Positions 1 through 7,197 of a stretch of 42,894 bases of DNA are shown here, in pieces. Position numbers and translations under genes: made by a program. The notes under the pieces were generated by a model. The model searched no databases and was not told the DNA's origin. It was given only the letters and a program-made list of their open reading frames with translations. The DNA comes from Alphaproteobacteria bacterium (GTDB taxonomy: Bacteria; Pseudomonadota; Alphaproteobacteria; CADEGL01): assembly GCA_026400755.1 (NCBI GenBank), contig JAPLOM010000027.1, positions 84,575 to 127,468 on the forward strand, given 5' to 3'. Position 1 is the first letter of the stretch; each line of letters opens with the position of its first letter.

Positions 1-491
1 GCGGCCTTGAGGCCCATGTGGAAATCGCGCGTGTCTGCCTCGTCCGGCACCATGGGCGTCAAATCGGCTCCGCCGCCGAACCAGCCGCGCGAGGTCACGA
101 TGTGGCGCGTATTCATGTGCACCGCCGGGACCAGCGGAGAGCGCAGATGGGCGACCAGCGAGATACCGCTGGCCCAGAAGCGCGGATCGTCCTCGGCGCC
201 CTTCATTTCCTTGCGGAACTGGGGCGAGAACTCGCCTTCCACGGTCGAGACGTTGACGCCGACCTTCTCGAATACCCGTCCGTGCATGATTGACATGACG
301 CCGCCGCCACCCGAGGCCATGTTCGACTCCGCCGCCCGGGTCCAGGCCTTGCGCTCGAAACGGCCGGGCGCCATCCGGGCTTCGTCGGCGCCCCGGTAAT
401 CGTCCTCCAGCCTCTGGAAGGCCGCGCAGATCTGGTCGCGCAGGTCTTCGAACCAGGCCCGCGCGGCTTCCTTTTGTTTGTCCACCGTCAT
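1..491 (-). CDS. hemF: Oxygen-dependent coproporphyrinogen III oxidase, N-terminal part (cut by window edge)
   Basis: HemF decarboxylates two propionate side chains of coproporphyrinogen III, using O2, to give protoporphyrinogen IX in cytoplasmic haem synthesis. The minus-strand frame opens with ATG at 491 and runs off the left edge, leaving 163 codons of a protein usually near 300 residues. Family blocks visible are the glycine-rich [19 protein letters not shown] segment, [11 protein letters not shown], and [23 protein letters not shown]. The start overlaps the trmL stop by four bases (ATGA), so the two genes are probably translationally coupled. The remainder of the gene lies outside the window. 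Confidence 0.95.
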   Translation of the reverse strand, partial: MTVDKQKEAARAWFEDLRDQICAAFQRLEDDYRGADEARMAPGRFERKAWTRAAESNMASGGGGVMSIMHGRVFEKVGVNVSTVEGEFSPQFRKEMKGAEDDPRFWASGISLVAHLRSPLVPAVHMNTRHIVTSRGWFGGGADLTPMVPDEADTRDFHMGLKA

Positions 492-940
492 GCCGGCCAT
501 CCGTCCGTCTGCCGCAATGCTTCCCCCAATACCATGGCCGCTGCGACAGCGACATTGAGCGAGCGCAGTCCCGCGCGCATGGGAATGCGCAGGCGCGCGT
601 GCGACACGTCCTCGACCTCGGGCGGCAGGCCGGTCGATTCCTGGCCCAGCAGCAGCGCGTCGTCGGGCCGGAAGTGGAAGCTGGTATAGGGCGTGTCGGC
701 ATGGGCCGAGAGGGCGATCAGGCGCACTGCCGGCTGGGTGGCGCGGTAGGCGGCCCAAGATTGGTGACGGATCAACGCGGCCTCGGGCAGGTAATCGAGG
801 CCGGCCCGGCGGAAATGCCGATCGGAAAAAAGGAAGCCGCAGGGCTCCACGATGTCCACCCCCACGTCCATGCAGGCGGCCAGCCGTAACAGGGTACCGG
901 CGTTCTGGGGGATGTCTGGCTGATACAGAACGAGGCGCAT
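488..940 (-). CDS. trmL: tRNA (cytidine/uridine-34-2'-O)-methyltransferase TrmL
   Basis: This SPOUT-class, SAM-dependent enzyme 2'-O-methylates the wobble nucleotide of tRNA-Leu isoacceptors in the cytoplasm. The 150-residue protein begins [16 protein letters not shown], the usual family N-terminus. The trefoil-knot SAM site is visible as [14 protein letters not shown] followed by [17 protein letters not shown] chose the ATG at 940 because the frame upstream of it shows no family similarity. It is the first gene of a minus-strand pair with hemF and is divergent from petA. A perfect TATAAT on the minus strand lies about 50 bp upstream. Confidence 0.93.
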   Translation of the reverse strand: MRLVLYQPDIPQNAGTLLRLAACMDVGVDIVEPCGFLFSDRHFRRAGLDYLPEAALIRHQSWAAYRATQPAVRLIALSAHADTPYTSFHFRPDDALLLGQESTGLPPEVEDVSHARLRIPMRAGLRSLNVAVAAAMVLGEALRQTDGWPA

Positions 941-970
941 TTCTAGGCGATTGAAAAGCCTGCTAGGCCT

Positions 971-999
971 TTGCAAGGGTGGGGTGATTCGATTATACC
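971..999 (+). promoter_or_regulatory. Probable promoter of the petABC operon
   Basis: A sigma-70-like pair, TTGCAA (971-976) and TATACC (994-999) with a 17-bp spacer, lies about 100 bp before petA. On the opposite strand a perfect TATAAT occupies 997-992 and points at trmL, although no good -35 box is visible for it. The two -10 elements overlap, so petA and trmL may compete for polymerase. This is assigned from sequence only. Confidence 0.4.
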
Positions 1000-1106
1000 C
1001 TTGTCAGCCAATCTGGATATGGCCAAGCCGGGTGGACGCCCTGGTTTTCGGCCTCGGTCCCGCGGCTGCCGGGAGTTTCGGGAGTTTTCAAGGAAAGGTT
1101 GACGAC

Positions 1107-1664
1107 ATGGCGAGTACCGTCCACTCGACGGCCCACGGCGCACATGGGGACGGCGGAACACGCCGGGATTTCCTCTATCTCGCGACGGGTGCCATGGGCG
1201 CCATCGGCGCGGGCCTGGCGGCGTGGCCCTTGGTCGATTCGATGAACCCGTCGGCCGAGGTGCTGGCGGTGTCGTCGACCGAGGTGGATTTGGCGCCGGT
1301 GGCCGTCGGCATGGCATTGACGGTCAAGTGGCGCGGCAAACCGGTTTTCGTCCGTCACCGCACGGACAAGGAAATCAAGGAAGCCGAGGACGTGAACGTC
1401 GCCGAGTTGCGCGACCCGCAGACGGACAAGGCGCGCACCGAGAAGCCGGGCTGGATCGTCGTCGTCGGCATCTGTACCCATCTCGGCTGCGTGCCGCTCG
1501 GCCAGAAGCCGACGGATCCGCGCGGCGATTACGGCGGGTGGTTCTGCCCCTGTCACGGTTCGCACTACGACACCTCGGGACGTATCCGGAAGGGACCCGC
1601 GCCAAAGAATCTGGCGGTGCCCGCCTATACGTTCCTGAGCGATTCCAAAGTCAAAATCGGTTGA
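1107..1664 (+). CDS. petA: Ubiquinol-cytochrome c reductase, Rieske iron-sulfur subunit
   Basis: This is the Rieske subunit of the bc1 complex, which passes electrons from ubiquinol to cytochrome c1 on the periplasmic side. The 185-residue protein carries a twin-arginine signal (TRRDFLYLA) and a single hydrophobic anchor near residues 22-45. The 2Fe-2S ligands are in CTHLGC and CPCHGSHYD. The ATG at 1107 is preceded by AAGGAAAGG and gives the expected N-terminus; the longer upstream reading is not family-like. It is the first gene of petABC, 13 bp ahead of petB. Confidence 0.97.
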   Translation: MASTVHSTAHGAHGDGGTRRDFLYLATGAMGAIGAGLAAWPLVDSMNPSAEVLAVSSTEVDLAPVAVGMALTVKWRGKPVFVRHRTDKEIKEAEDVNVAELRDPQTDKARTEKPGWIVVVGICTHLGCVPLGQKPTDPRGDYGGWFCPCHGSHYDTSGRIRKGPAPKNLAVPAYTFLSDSKVKIG

Positions 1665-1677
1665 CGGTGACCCGGCC

Positions 1678-2907
1678 ATGAGCGCCCCAGCAATCAACAA
1701 CCGGTTCCTCAAGTGGTTCGACGACCGCCTTCCGGTCGTCAGCTTCATGCAGCACGAACTGCATGAGTACCCCACTCCGAAGAACCTTAACTATTGGTGG
1801 AACTTCGGCTCCCTGGCCGGCATCTGCCTGGTCATCATGATCGCCACAGGCGTCGTCCTGGCCATGCAGTACACGCCGCATGTGAGTCTGGCGTTCCTGT
1901 CGGTCGAGCGCATCATGCGCGACGTCAATTACGGGTGGCTCTTGCGCTACCTGCATATGAACGGCGCGTCGATGTTCTTCCTCGTGGTCTATATCCATGT
2001 CTTCCGCGGTCTTTATTACGGCTCCTACAAGAGCCCGCGCGAGGTTCTGTGGTGGCTGGGCCTGGTCATCCTCCTTCTCATGATGGCCACGGCGTTCATG
2101 GGCTATGTCCTGCCCTGGGGCCAGATGAGCTTCTGGGCCGCGACCGTCATCACCAACCTGTTCTCGGCCTTCCCGTTGGTGGGCGAGCCCATCGTGACCT
2201 GGCTGTGGGGCGGTTTCTCGGTCGACAACCCGACGCTGAACCGCTTCTACGCGCTGCATTACCTCCTGCCCTTCGTCATCGTGGGCGTGGTGGTGTTGCA
2301 CCTGATCGCGCTGCACAAGCACGGCTCCAACAATCCGCTGGGTATCCCGCACAAAGGTCCGCAGGATTCGATCCCCTTCCACCCGTACTACACGGTGAAG
2401 GACCTGTTCGGCCTGGGCGTGTTCTTCATCGTCTATATGGCGTTGGTGTTCTTCGCCCCGAACATGCTGGTCGAGCCGATCAACTATGTGCCGGCCGACC
2501 CGCTGGTCACGCCGCCGCACATCGTGCCGGAGTGGTACTTCCTGCCGTACTACGCGATCCTGCGCTCGATCCCGGACAAGCTGCTTGGCGTCATCGCGAT
2601 GTTCGGCTCGCTCCTGATCCTGTTCGTACTGCCGTGGCTCGACACGTCCAAGGTGCGCAGCGCGCGCTTCCGGCCGATCTACAAGAAGCTGTTCTGGGTG
2701 TTTCTGGCCGACTGCATCATCCTGGGCTGGGTCGGTTACAACCCGCCCGAGGGCCACTTCATCGTCATCGGACAGATCGCGACGGCCTACTACTTCCTCC
2801 ATTTGCTCGTGATCATGCCGATCGTGGGCAAGGTGGAGCGCACGCGGCCGCTTCCCGACAGCATCAGCGCGCCCGTCCTGAAAGGCGCCCACAAGGAGAA
2901 GGCATGA
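1678..2907 (+). CDS. petB: Cytochrome b of the bc1 complex
   Basis: This 409-residue integral membrane protein holds the two b-type haems and the quinol-oxidising and quinone-reducing sites. The paired haem histidines are visible in the helix reading [17 protein letters not shown] and in the second helix containing FYALHYLLP and VLHLIALH. The Qo-site PEWY motif is present ([15 protein letters not shown]), as is [12 protein letters not shown]. Length and motifs suit the full-length alphaproteobacterial form in which the b6 and subunit IV parts are fused. Its stop overlaps the petC start (ATGA). Confidence 0.98.
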   Translation: MSAPAINNRFLKWFDDRLPVVSFMQHELHEYPTPKNLNYWWNFGSLAGICLVIMIATGVVLAMQYTPHVSLAFLSVERIMRDVNYGWLLRYLHMNGASMFFLVVYIHVFRGLYYGSYKSPREVLWWLGLVILLLMMATAFMGYVLPWGQMSFWAATVITNLFSAFPLVGEPIVTWLWGGFSVDNPTLNRFYALHYLLPFVIVGVVVLHLIALHKHGSNNPLGIPHKGPQDSIPFHPYYTVKDLFGLGVFFIVYMALVFFAPNMLVEPINYVPADPLVTPPHIVPEWYFLPYYAILRSIPDKLLGVIAMFGSLLILFVLPWLDTSKVRSARFRPIYKKLFWVFLADCIILGWVGYNPPEGHFIVIGQIATAYYFLHLLVIMPIVGKVERTRPLPDSISAPVLKGAHKEKA

Positions 2908-3677
2908 TGATGCGGGCACGGATCCTTGCCGCCGCGGTTACGGCGGGCCTCGGTCTCGCCCTCGCGGCGCCGGCAAGCGCGGCGGAAGGCAATGTCGAGC
3001 TGCCGAAACAGAATTGGTCGTTCAACGGGCCGTTCGGCACGTTCGACCAGGCCCAGTTGAAGCGCGGCTATCAGGTCTATGGCCAGGTCTGCTCGGCCTG
3101 CCATTCCATGCACCTGCTCTACTACCGGAACCTGATGGATATCGGTTTTTCCGAGGCCCAGGTGAAGGAGATCGCGGCCGGCGTGGAAGTGACCGATGGT
3201 CCCAACGAAGAGGGTGAGATGTTCACCCGCCCGGGCCGTCCGTCCGACCATTTCCGCTCGCCGTTCCCGAACGACAACGCGGCGCGCGCGGCCAACGGCG
3301 GCGCCCTGCCGCCCGATCTCTCGCTCATCATCAAGGCGCGCGAGGGCGGTGCGAACTACGTCTACGGCGTGCTGGCCGGCTTTACCGATCCGCCGGCGGG
3401 CGTCACCGTGCCCCAGGGCATGCACTACAACAAGGTCTTCCCGGGCCACATGATCGCCATGAACCCGCCGCTGTCCGAGGGTCTGGTGGATTACGGCGGG
3501 GAGCCCAAGGCCACCGTGGATCAGATGGCCCAGGACGTGACCGCGTTCCTGGCATGGGCCAGCGAGCCCGAGATGGAGGCGCGCAAGCGCCTCGGCATCA
3601 AGGTGATGCTGTTTCTCATAATCTTCACGGGCATGCTGTATGCGGTGAAGCGCAAGGTCTGGGCAAACATCCACTGA
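2904..3677 (+). CDS. petC: Cytochrome c1 of the bc1 complex
   Basis: This membrane-anchored c-type cytochrome accepts electrons from the Rieske protein and delivers them to soluble cytochrome c. The 257-residue precursor has a Sec signal peptide ending near ASAAEGN. The haem attachment site is CSACH, and the probable axial methionine lies in [11 protein letters not shown] single C-terminal membrane anchor is visible around [20 protein letters not shown]. The start at 2904 overlaps the petB stop by four bases; two further ATG codons follow directly, so the exact start is uncertain by one or two residues. Confidence 0.97.
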   Translation: MMMRARILAAAVTAGLGLALAAPASAAEGNVELPKQNWSFNGPFGTFDQAQLKRGYQVYGQVCSACHSMHLLYYRNLMDIGFSEAQVKEIAAGVEVTDGPNEEGEMFTRPGRPSDHFRSPFPNDNAARAANGGALPPDLSLIIKAREGGANYVYGVLAGFTDPPAGVTVPQGMHYNKVFPGHMIAMNPPLSEGLVDYGGEPKATVDQMAQDVTAFLAWASEPEMEARKRLGIKVMLFLIIFTGMLYAVKRKVWANIH

Positions 3678-3701
3678 GCCGGCGGCAAATCTCGGTCTAG
3701 C

Positions 3702-3728
3702 GCCGCCGGAGCGGGCGACTCCGGCGGC
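3702..3728 (+). terminator. Hairpin after petC, probable transcription terminator
   Basis: A perfect 10-bp inverted repeat, GCCGCCGGAG (3702-3711) and CTCCGGCGGC (3719-3728) with a 7-base loop, sits 24 bp after the petC stop. No clear T-run follows, so it may act as a GC-rich terminator or an mRNA-stabilising hairpin rather than a classical intrinsic terminator. Confidence 0.55.
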
Positions 3729-3767
3729 TAGTCCGCCTTAGAAGTCGCCCTCAAAGAGGGGACTGAG

Positions 3768-4640
3768 GTGGGCGAACGTATCATCGGCATCATCGGCGGC
3801 AGCGGCCTCTACGACATCGAGGGCTTCTCCGACGCCAAGTGGCAGACGGTCGAATCGCCGTTCGGCCAGCCCTCCGACCAGCTTCGCGTCGGCATGCTGG
3901 ATGGCCAAAAGGTGGTCTTCCTGCCGCGCCATGGCCGCGGCCACAAAATTCCACCCAGCGAGATCAACTACCGCGCCAATATCGACGCCTTGAAGCGGCT
4001 GGGCGTGACCGATGTGATTTCGGTCAGCGCCGTCGGCTCCCTGCGTGAGGATCTGCCGCCGGGCACCTTCGTCGTCGTCGACCAATTCGTCGACCGCACC
4101 TTCGCGCGGGTGAAAAGCTTTTTCGGCACAGGTTTGGTGGCTCACGTCTCCATGGCCCATCCGGTCTGCGGACGCCTGGGCGACCGTATCGAGGCCGGCG
4201 CGCGGACGTTGGGCATCCCCGTCCATCGCGGCGGCGCCTACCTGGCCATGGAAGGCCCGCAATTCTCGAGCTTGGCCGAATCCGAGCTCTACCGTTCGTG
4301 GAAATGCGCCGTGATCGGCATGACCAACATGCCGGAGGCCAAGCTCGCGCGCGAGGCCGAGCTTTGCTACGCCACGGTCGCCATGGTGACGGACTACGAT
4401 TGCTGGCACGCCGGCCATGACGCCGTCACGGTCGATGCCGTGATCCGCGTGCTGTTGGCCAACGCCGACAAGGCGCGCGCGCTGGTCAAGACCGTGGCGC
4501 CCAAGCTGGGTGGTGAAGCGCATCCTTGCTCCAAGGGCTGCAACATGGCGCTGGAGCATGCGCTCATCACGGCGCCCGAGGCGCGCGACCCGAAAATGGT
4601 CGAGCGTTTGCGCGCCGTCGCTGGTCGCGTCCTCAAGTGA
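3768..4640 (+). CDS. mtnP: S-methyl-5'-thioadenosine phosphorylase
   Basis: MtnP splits methylthioadenosine (MTA), the by-product of polyamine synthesis, into adenine and 5-methylthioribose-1-phosphate. The 290-residue protein shows the family blocks IGIIGGSGLYD, LPRHGRGHKIPPSEINYRAN, VSAVGSLRE, MEGPQFSSLAESELYRSW and MTNMPEAKLAREAELCY. The start is GTG at 3768. Its stop overlaps the GTG of the following class II aldolase, which suggests that the two act together on the MTA carbon skeleton. speD about 4 kb away would supply the source pathway. Confidence 0.95.
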   Translation: MGERIIGIIGGSGLYDIEGFSDAKWQTVESPFGQPSDQLRVGMLDGQKVVFLPRHGRGHKIPPSEINYRANIDALKRLGVTDVISVSAVGSLREDLPPGTFVVVDQFVDRTFARVKSFFGTGLVAHVSMAHPVCGRLGDRIEAGARTLGIPVHRGGAYLAMEGPQFSSLAESELYRSWKCAVIGMTNMPEAKLAREAELCYATVAMVTDYDCWHAGHDAVTVDAVIRVLLANADKARALVKTVAPKLGGEAHPCSKGCNMALEHALITAPEARDPKMVERLRAVAGRVLK

Positions 4641-5293
4641 GCGACGCCCTGCGCCGCGCGATGATCGCGGCCGCACGGCGGATGAACGAACTCGGCATCA
4701 ATCAGGGTACCTCGGGCAATATCGGCGTGGGCTGGCGCGGCGGCTTCCTGGTCACGCCGTCCGGCATGGAATATGAGCACCTGAAGCCGGCCGACATCGT
4801 GGCCATGGACATGGACGGAAATCCGTCCGGCCGGCGTAAGCCGTCCAGCGAGTGGCGCATCCACCGCGACATCCTGGCGGCACGTCCCGAAGCGGGCGCG
4901 GTCGTCCATGCCCATCCGCCCTATGCCACGACCCTGGCGTGCCTCGGCCGCGGCATTCCGTCGTTCCACTACATGGTGGCCATGGCGGGCGGCGATTCGA
5001 TCCGCTGCGCGCCCTACCAGACCTTTGGCACGGAGGCGCTGTCCAAAGCCGCTCTGGCGGCCCTGCGCGACCGCAGGGCGTGCCTCCTGGCCAACCATGG
5101 GTTGGTTGCGTTCGGCCGGGACATTCCCCACGCGTTGCGCATCGCGGTCGAGGTCGAGACACTGGCGGGCCAGTACTGGCGCGCGCTTCAGATCGGGCGG
5201 CCAAAGCTTCTGTCGAAGGCCGAGATGAACGTGGTGATCGAGAAGTTCAAGACCTACGGCGTTCAGCCCAAGCGCACGCCGCGCCGGCCGTGA
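4637..5293 (+). CDS. Class II aldolase/adducin-family protein, possibly methylthioribulose-1-phosphate aldolase
   Basis: Class II aldolases of the fuculose-1-phosphate type are zinc enzymes that cleave ketose phosphates to DHAP and an aldehyde. The 218-residue protein has GTSGNIGVGW, a phosphate-binding-type loop, the HAHPPYA pair of zinc histidines near residues 92-94, and a further histidine in LLANHGLVAFG. The GTG start at 4637 overlaps the mtnP stop (GTGA). In Rhodospirillum rubrum a related aldolase cleaves 5-methylthioribulose-1-phosphate after MtnP and MtnA. Coupling to mtnP makes that role attractive here, but the substrate is inferred; MtnB-like dehydratase or another sugar-phosphate aldolase remain possible. 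Confidence 0.82.
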   Translation: MSDALRRAMIAAARRMNELGINQGTSGNIGVGWRGGFLVTPSGMEYEHLKPADIVAMDMDGNPSGRRKPSSEWRIHRDILAARPEAGAVVHAHPPYATTLACLGRGIPSFHYMVAMAGGDSIRCAPYQTFGTEALSKAALAALRDRRACLLANHGLVAFGRDIPHALRIAVEVETLAGQYWRALQIGRPKLLSKAEMNVVIEKFKTYGVQPKRTPRRP

Positions 5294-6150
5294 GCGCGAT
5301 CACCGGCATCGACCACACGCTGATCGGCGTGCGCGATTTGGAGAAGGCGCGCGCGTCCTATGCGCGCCTCGGATTCACCCCATGCCCGCGCGGCAGCCAT
5401 ATCGGCTGGGGTACCGCCAATTACTGCCTGATGTTCCCGGACGACTATGTGGAGATTTTGGGCATCGTCGACCCGTCCCAGTTCACCAACAACCTGGACG
5501 CGTTCCTGGCCAAGCGTGAAGGGTTGATGGGGTTGGCCTGGGCGACGCGGGATGGGAACGCGGTGAAGGCCGAGTTGGAGCGCGCCGGCATCGCGGCCGA
5601 TGGGCCGAAGGATCTGAAACGCCGTCTGGAGTTGCCCGAGGGCACGGTCCTGCCCGAGTTCAAGCTGGTCTACCCGAGCCCGGGCGCCACGCCCTCCTTG
5701 GCCAGTTTCGTGTGCCAGCATCTGACGCCTGATCTTCTGCGGCGGCCGGAATGGTTGGCTCATCCCAATGGCGCGAACGGCCTCGTCGGCATCACCGTCG
5801 CGGTCGAGGATTCCAGCGGCCTGGCGGCCGCCTATGGGCGCGTTTTCGGCATGGGTGCCGTGACGCGCACCGACGACACGGTCGTGGTGCGGGTTGGGCC
5901 GCATGTGGTGATGTTCGCGCCCAGCGAGGCGCTGGACCTGTTGCATCCCGGTTTCGAATTGCCGGCGGGCGCTGAGTTGCCGCTGGCGGCCGTGATGACC
6001 GTGGCGGTGGCCGACCTGGCCAAGACCTCGTCGTTCTTGCGCGGGCGAAGCATCCAGCACGACGACGTCGAGGGCCAGGCCATCATGGTGCCGCCGTCCC
6101 AGGCTTGCGGCGTGTGGCTCGAATTCGTCGCGCGCCCAGCCAAAAACTAA
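5290..6150 (+). CDS. Glyoxalase-like (VOC-fold) protein
   Basis: This 286-residue protein begins with a glyoxalase/bleomycin-resistance fold: ITGIDHTLIGVRDLEKA, followed by ANYCLMFPDDYVEILG. A second, weaker repeat starts near GLVGITVAVEDSSGLAAAY and ends with ACGVWLEFVARP. Two-repeat proteins of this kind resemble the Glyoxalase_3 family. The histidine in GIDH and the glutamate in VEILG could be metal ligands. The GTG start overlaps the aldolase stop by four bases, making it the third gene of the mtnP unit. A role in handling an aldehyde or sulfur metabolite is only a guess from context. Confidence 0.75.
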   Translation: MSAITGIDHTLIGVRDLEKARASYARLGFTPCPRGSHIGWGTANYCLMFPDDYVEILGIVDPSQFTNNLDAFLAKREGLMGLAWATRDGNAVKAELERAGIAADGPKDLKRRLELPEGTVLPEFKLVYPSPGATPSLASFVCQHLTPDLLRRPEWLAHPNGANGLVGITVAVEDSSGLAAAYGRVFGMGAVTRTDDTVVVRVGPHVVMFAPSEALDLLHPGFELPAGAELPLAAVMTVAVADLAKTSSFLRGRSIQHDDVEGQAIMVPPSQACGVWLEFVARPAKN

Positions 6151-6175
6151 GGGCGCCGGGCATGGCCCGGCGCCC
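6151..6175. terminator. Bidirectional hairpin terminator between convergent genes
   Basis: A perfect 11-bp inverted repeat (6151-6161 and 6165-6175) with an ATG loop lies between the VOC-fold gene and hsp20, immediately after the VOC-fold stop. Read on the minus strand it is followed by TTAGTTTTTGG, so it should work best as the hsp20 terminator and may also stop plus-strand transcription. Confidence 0.7.
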
Positions 6176-6196
6176 CAGTTCCGATCGGACTGATCG

Positions 6197-6667
6197 TTAA
6201 GCGGCCTTCGCGGCGCCTTCGATCAGCGTCTTGTCGCCCGAAGCGCGCTTGACCTCGATCTTGCGCGGCTTCATGGCTTCCGGCACCTCGCGCACCAGAT
6301 CGACGTGAAGCAGGCCGTTGTCCATCGACGCGCCGGTGACGCGCACATGATCGGCCAGCTGGAACTCGCGCTTGAAGGCGCGGCCGGCGATACCGCGGTA
6401 GAGATACTGCGCGGCCTGGCCGTTCTGGCCTTTCTTCTCGCCGACGACGCTTAGCGTGTCTTCGTGCTGCACGATCTCGATCTCGCTTTCACCGAAGCCC
6501 GCGACGGCCAGCGTGATGCGATAGGTGTCCTCGCCCGTCTTCTCGATGTTGTAGGGCGGATAGGAAAAGGCCGAGTCTTCGGCCGACAGGGAGGATTCGA
6601 GCGCGGAAGCAAGCCGGTCGAAGCCAACCGTGGAGCGGAACAGGGGGGCAAAATCGAAACTACGCAT
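6197..6667 (-). CDS. Small heat-shock protein, Hsp20/IbpA class A
   Basis: This is an alpha-crystallin-type chaperone that holds unfolded proteins in large cytoplasmic oligomers. The 156-residue protein has the alpha-crystallin domain at about residues 38-140, with YPPYNIEKTGEDTYRI, the class-A block RGIAGRAFKREFQL, and NGLLHVDLVREVPE. The start at ATG 6667 is preceded by AAGGAG; the longer reading upstream is the leader RNA. Heat control is suggested by a sigma-32-like promoter and by a leader hairpin that covers the ribosome-binding site. Confidence 0.95.
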   Translation of the reverse strand: MRSFDFAPLFRSTVGFDRLASALESSLSAEDSAFSYPPYNIEKTGEDTYRITLAVAGFGESEIEIVQHEDTLSVVGEKKGQNGQAAQYLYRGIAGRAFKREFQLADHVRVTGASMDNGLLHVDLVREVPEAMKPRKIEVKRASGDKTLIEGAAKAA

Positions 6668-6757
6668 GATCACATTCTCCTTTGCGAAGCAACGTGCGGT
6701 CTGGTCCACCCGAGGGCTGGACCGTTGTGCCGAGCCCGACAATCGGCGCCCGTGCGT
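6668..6757 (-). promoter_or_regulatory. ROSE-like RNA thermometer in the hsp20 leader
   Basis: The predicted 90-nt 5' leader contains three successive hairpins. The first pairs 6747-6743 with 6733-6729, and the second pairs 6723-6718 with 6708-6703. The third, next to the start codon, pairs CACGTT (6696-6691) with AATGTG (6676-6671) and CTTC (6689-6686) with GGAG (6680-6677). A single G at 6690 is left bulged and the loop is five bases. The helix includes the AAGGAG ribosome-binding site and a TTGCT block. A bulged G opposite the Shine-Dalgarno and a UYGCU block are hallmarks of ROSE elements in alphaproteobacterial heat-shock genes. Folding was done by eye. Confidence 0.75.
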
Positions 6758-6763
6758 TGATCG

Positions 6764-6791
6764 ATATGGTCACGACAAATCGGCCTTCAAG
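6764..6791 (-). promoter_or_regulatory. Sigma-32 (RpoH)-type promoter of hsp20
   Basis: On the minus strand, CTTGAAG (6791-6785), a 13-base spacer and GACCATAT (6771-6764) closely match the heat-shock promoter consensus CTTGAAA-N13-CCCCATNT. Transcription would begin near 6757, about 90 bases before the hsp20 start, giving the leader that holds the thermometer-like hairpins. Confidence 0.75.
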
Positions 6792-6885
6792 CACTTGTGT
6801 GGGCGGTGGGCGCTTCCTAGGAGCCGAAAATTCGCAAGATTTTTAAGATATTTACGATGAGTAATCTAAATGCGCCGCCACGTCG

Positions 6886-6891
6886 TATAAT
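6886..6891 (+). promoter_or_regulatory. -10 box upstream of the small secreted protein gene
   Basis: A perfect TATAAT lies about 30 bp before the ATG at 6922. I see no convincing -35 hexamer at the normal spacing. The surrounding 6835-6890 stretch is AT-rich compared with the window. The assignment is tentative. Confidence 0.4.
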
Positions 6892-6921
6892 AGGCGACCC
6901 TATTCGGTGGAGGATTTTGCG

Positions 6922-7191
6922 ATGCGCGCGTTTCTCTTGGCCGTGCCCCTCAGCATGGCAGTGTTGATCGGCGCCAGTGCGGCGGAAACGTCCTACAGCA
7001 CGGGCTACACGCGCGGCTGCCTGAACGGCAGCGTCTATGCCGGCAGCCCCGTGCCGGCCATGGACCCCGACGCGACGAAGATGTCCAACGATCCCGAATA
7101 CGCAAAGGGGTACAAGGACGGCGTCGCGCAGTGCTACCTCGACACCATCAACACGATGGGCGGCCGCCTGGGCGGCGGCGGGGGACGCTGA
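6922..7191 (+). CDS. Small secreted two-cysteine protein of unknown family
   Basis: I do not recognise this 89-residue protein. It has a Sec signal peptide (MRAFLLAVPLSMAVLIGASA) with probable cleavage after ASA. The mature part contains GYTRGCLNGSVYAG, then YAKGYKDGVAQCY, and a glycine-rich tail ending GGGGGR. The two cysteines could form a disulfide in the periplasm. The ATG at 6922 follows GGTGGAGG. It is paralogous to the small lipoprotein at 20694-20972: the GY-x2-GC-x2-G-x-VYAG block, the G-x3-G-x3-CY block and the GGR end are all shared. It stands alone between divergent hsp20 and a convergent phosphotransferase. Confidence 0.75.
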   Translation: MRAFLLAVPLSMAVLIGASAAETSYSTGYTRGCLNGSVYAGSPVPAMDPDATKMSNDPEYAKGYKDGVAQCYLDTINTMGGRLGGGGGR

Positions 7192-7197
7192 GACGTC

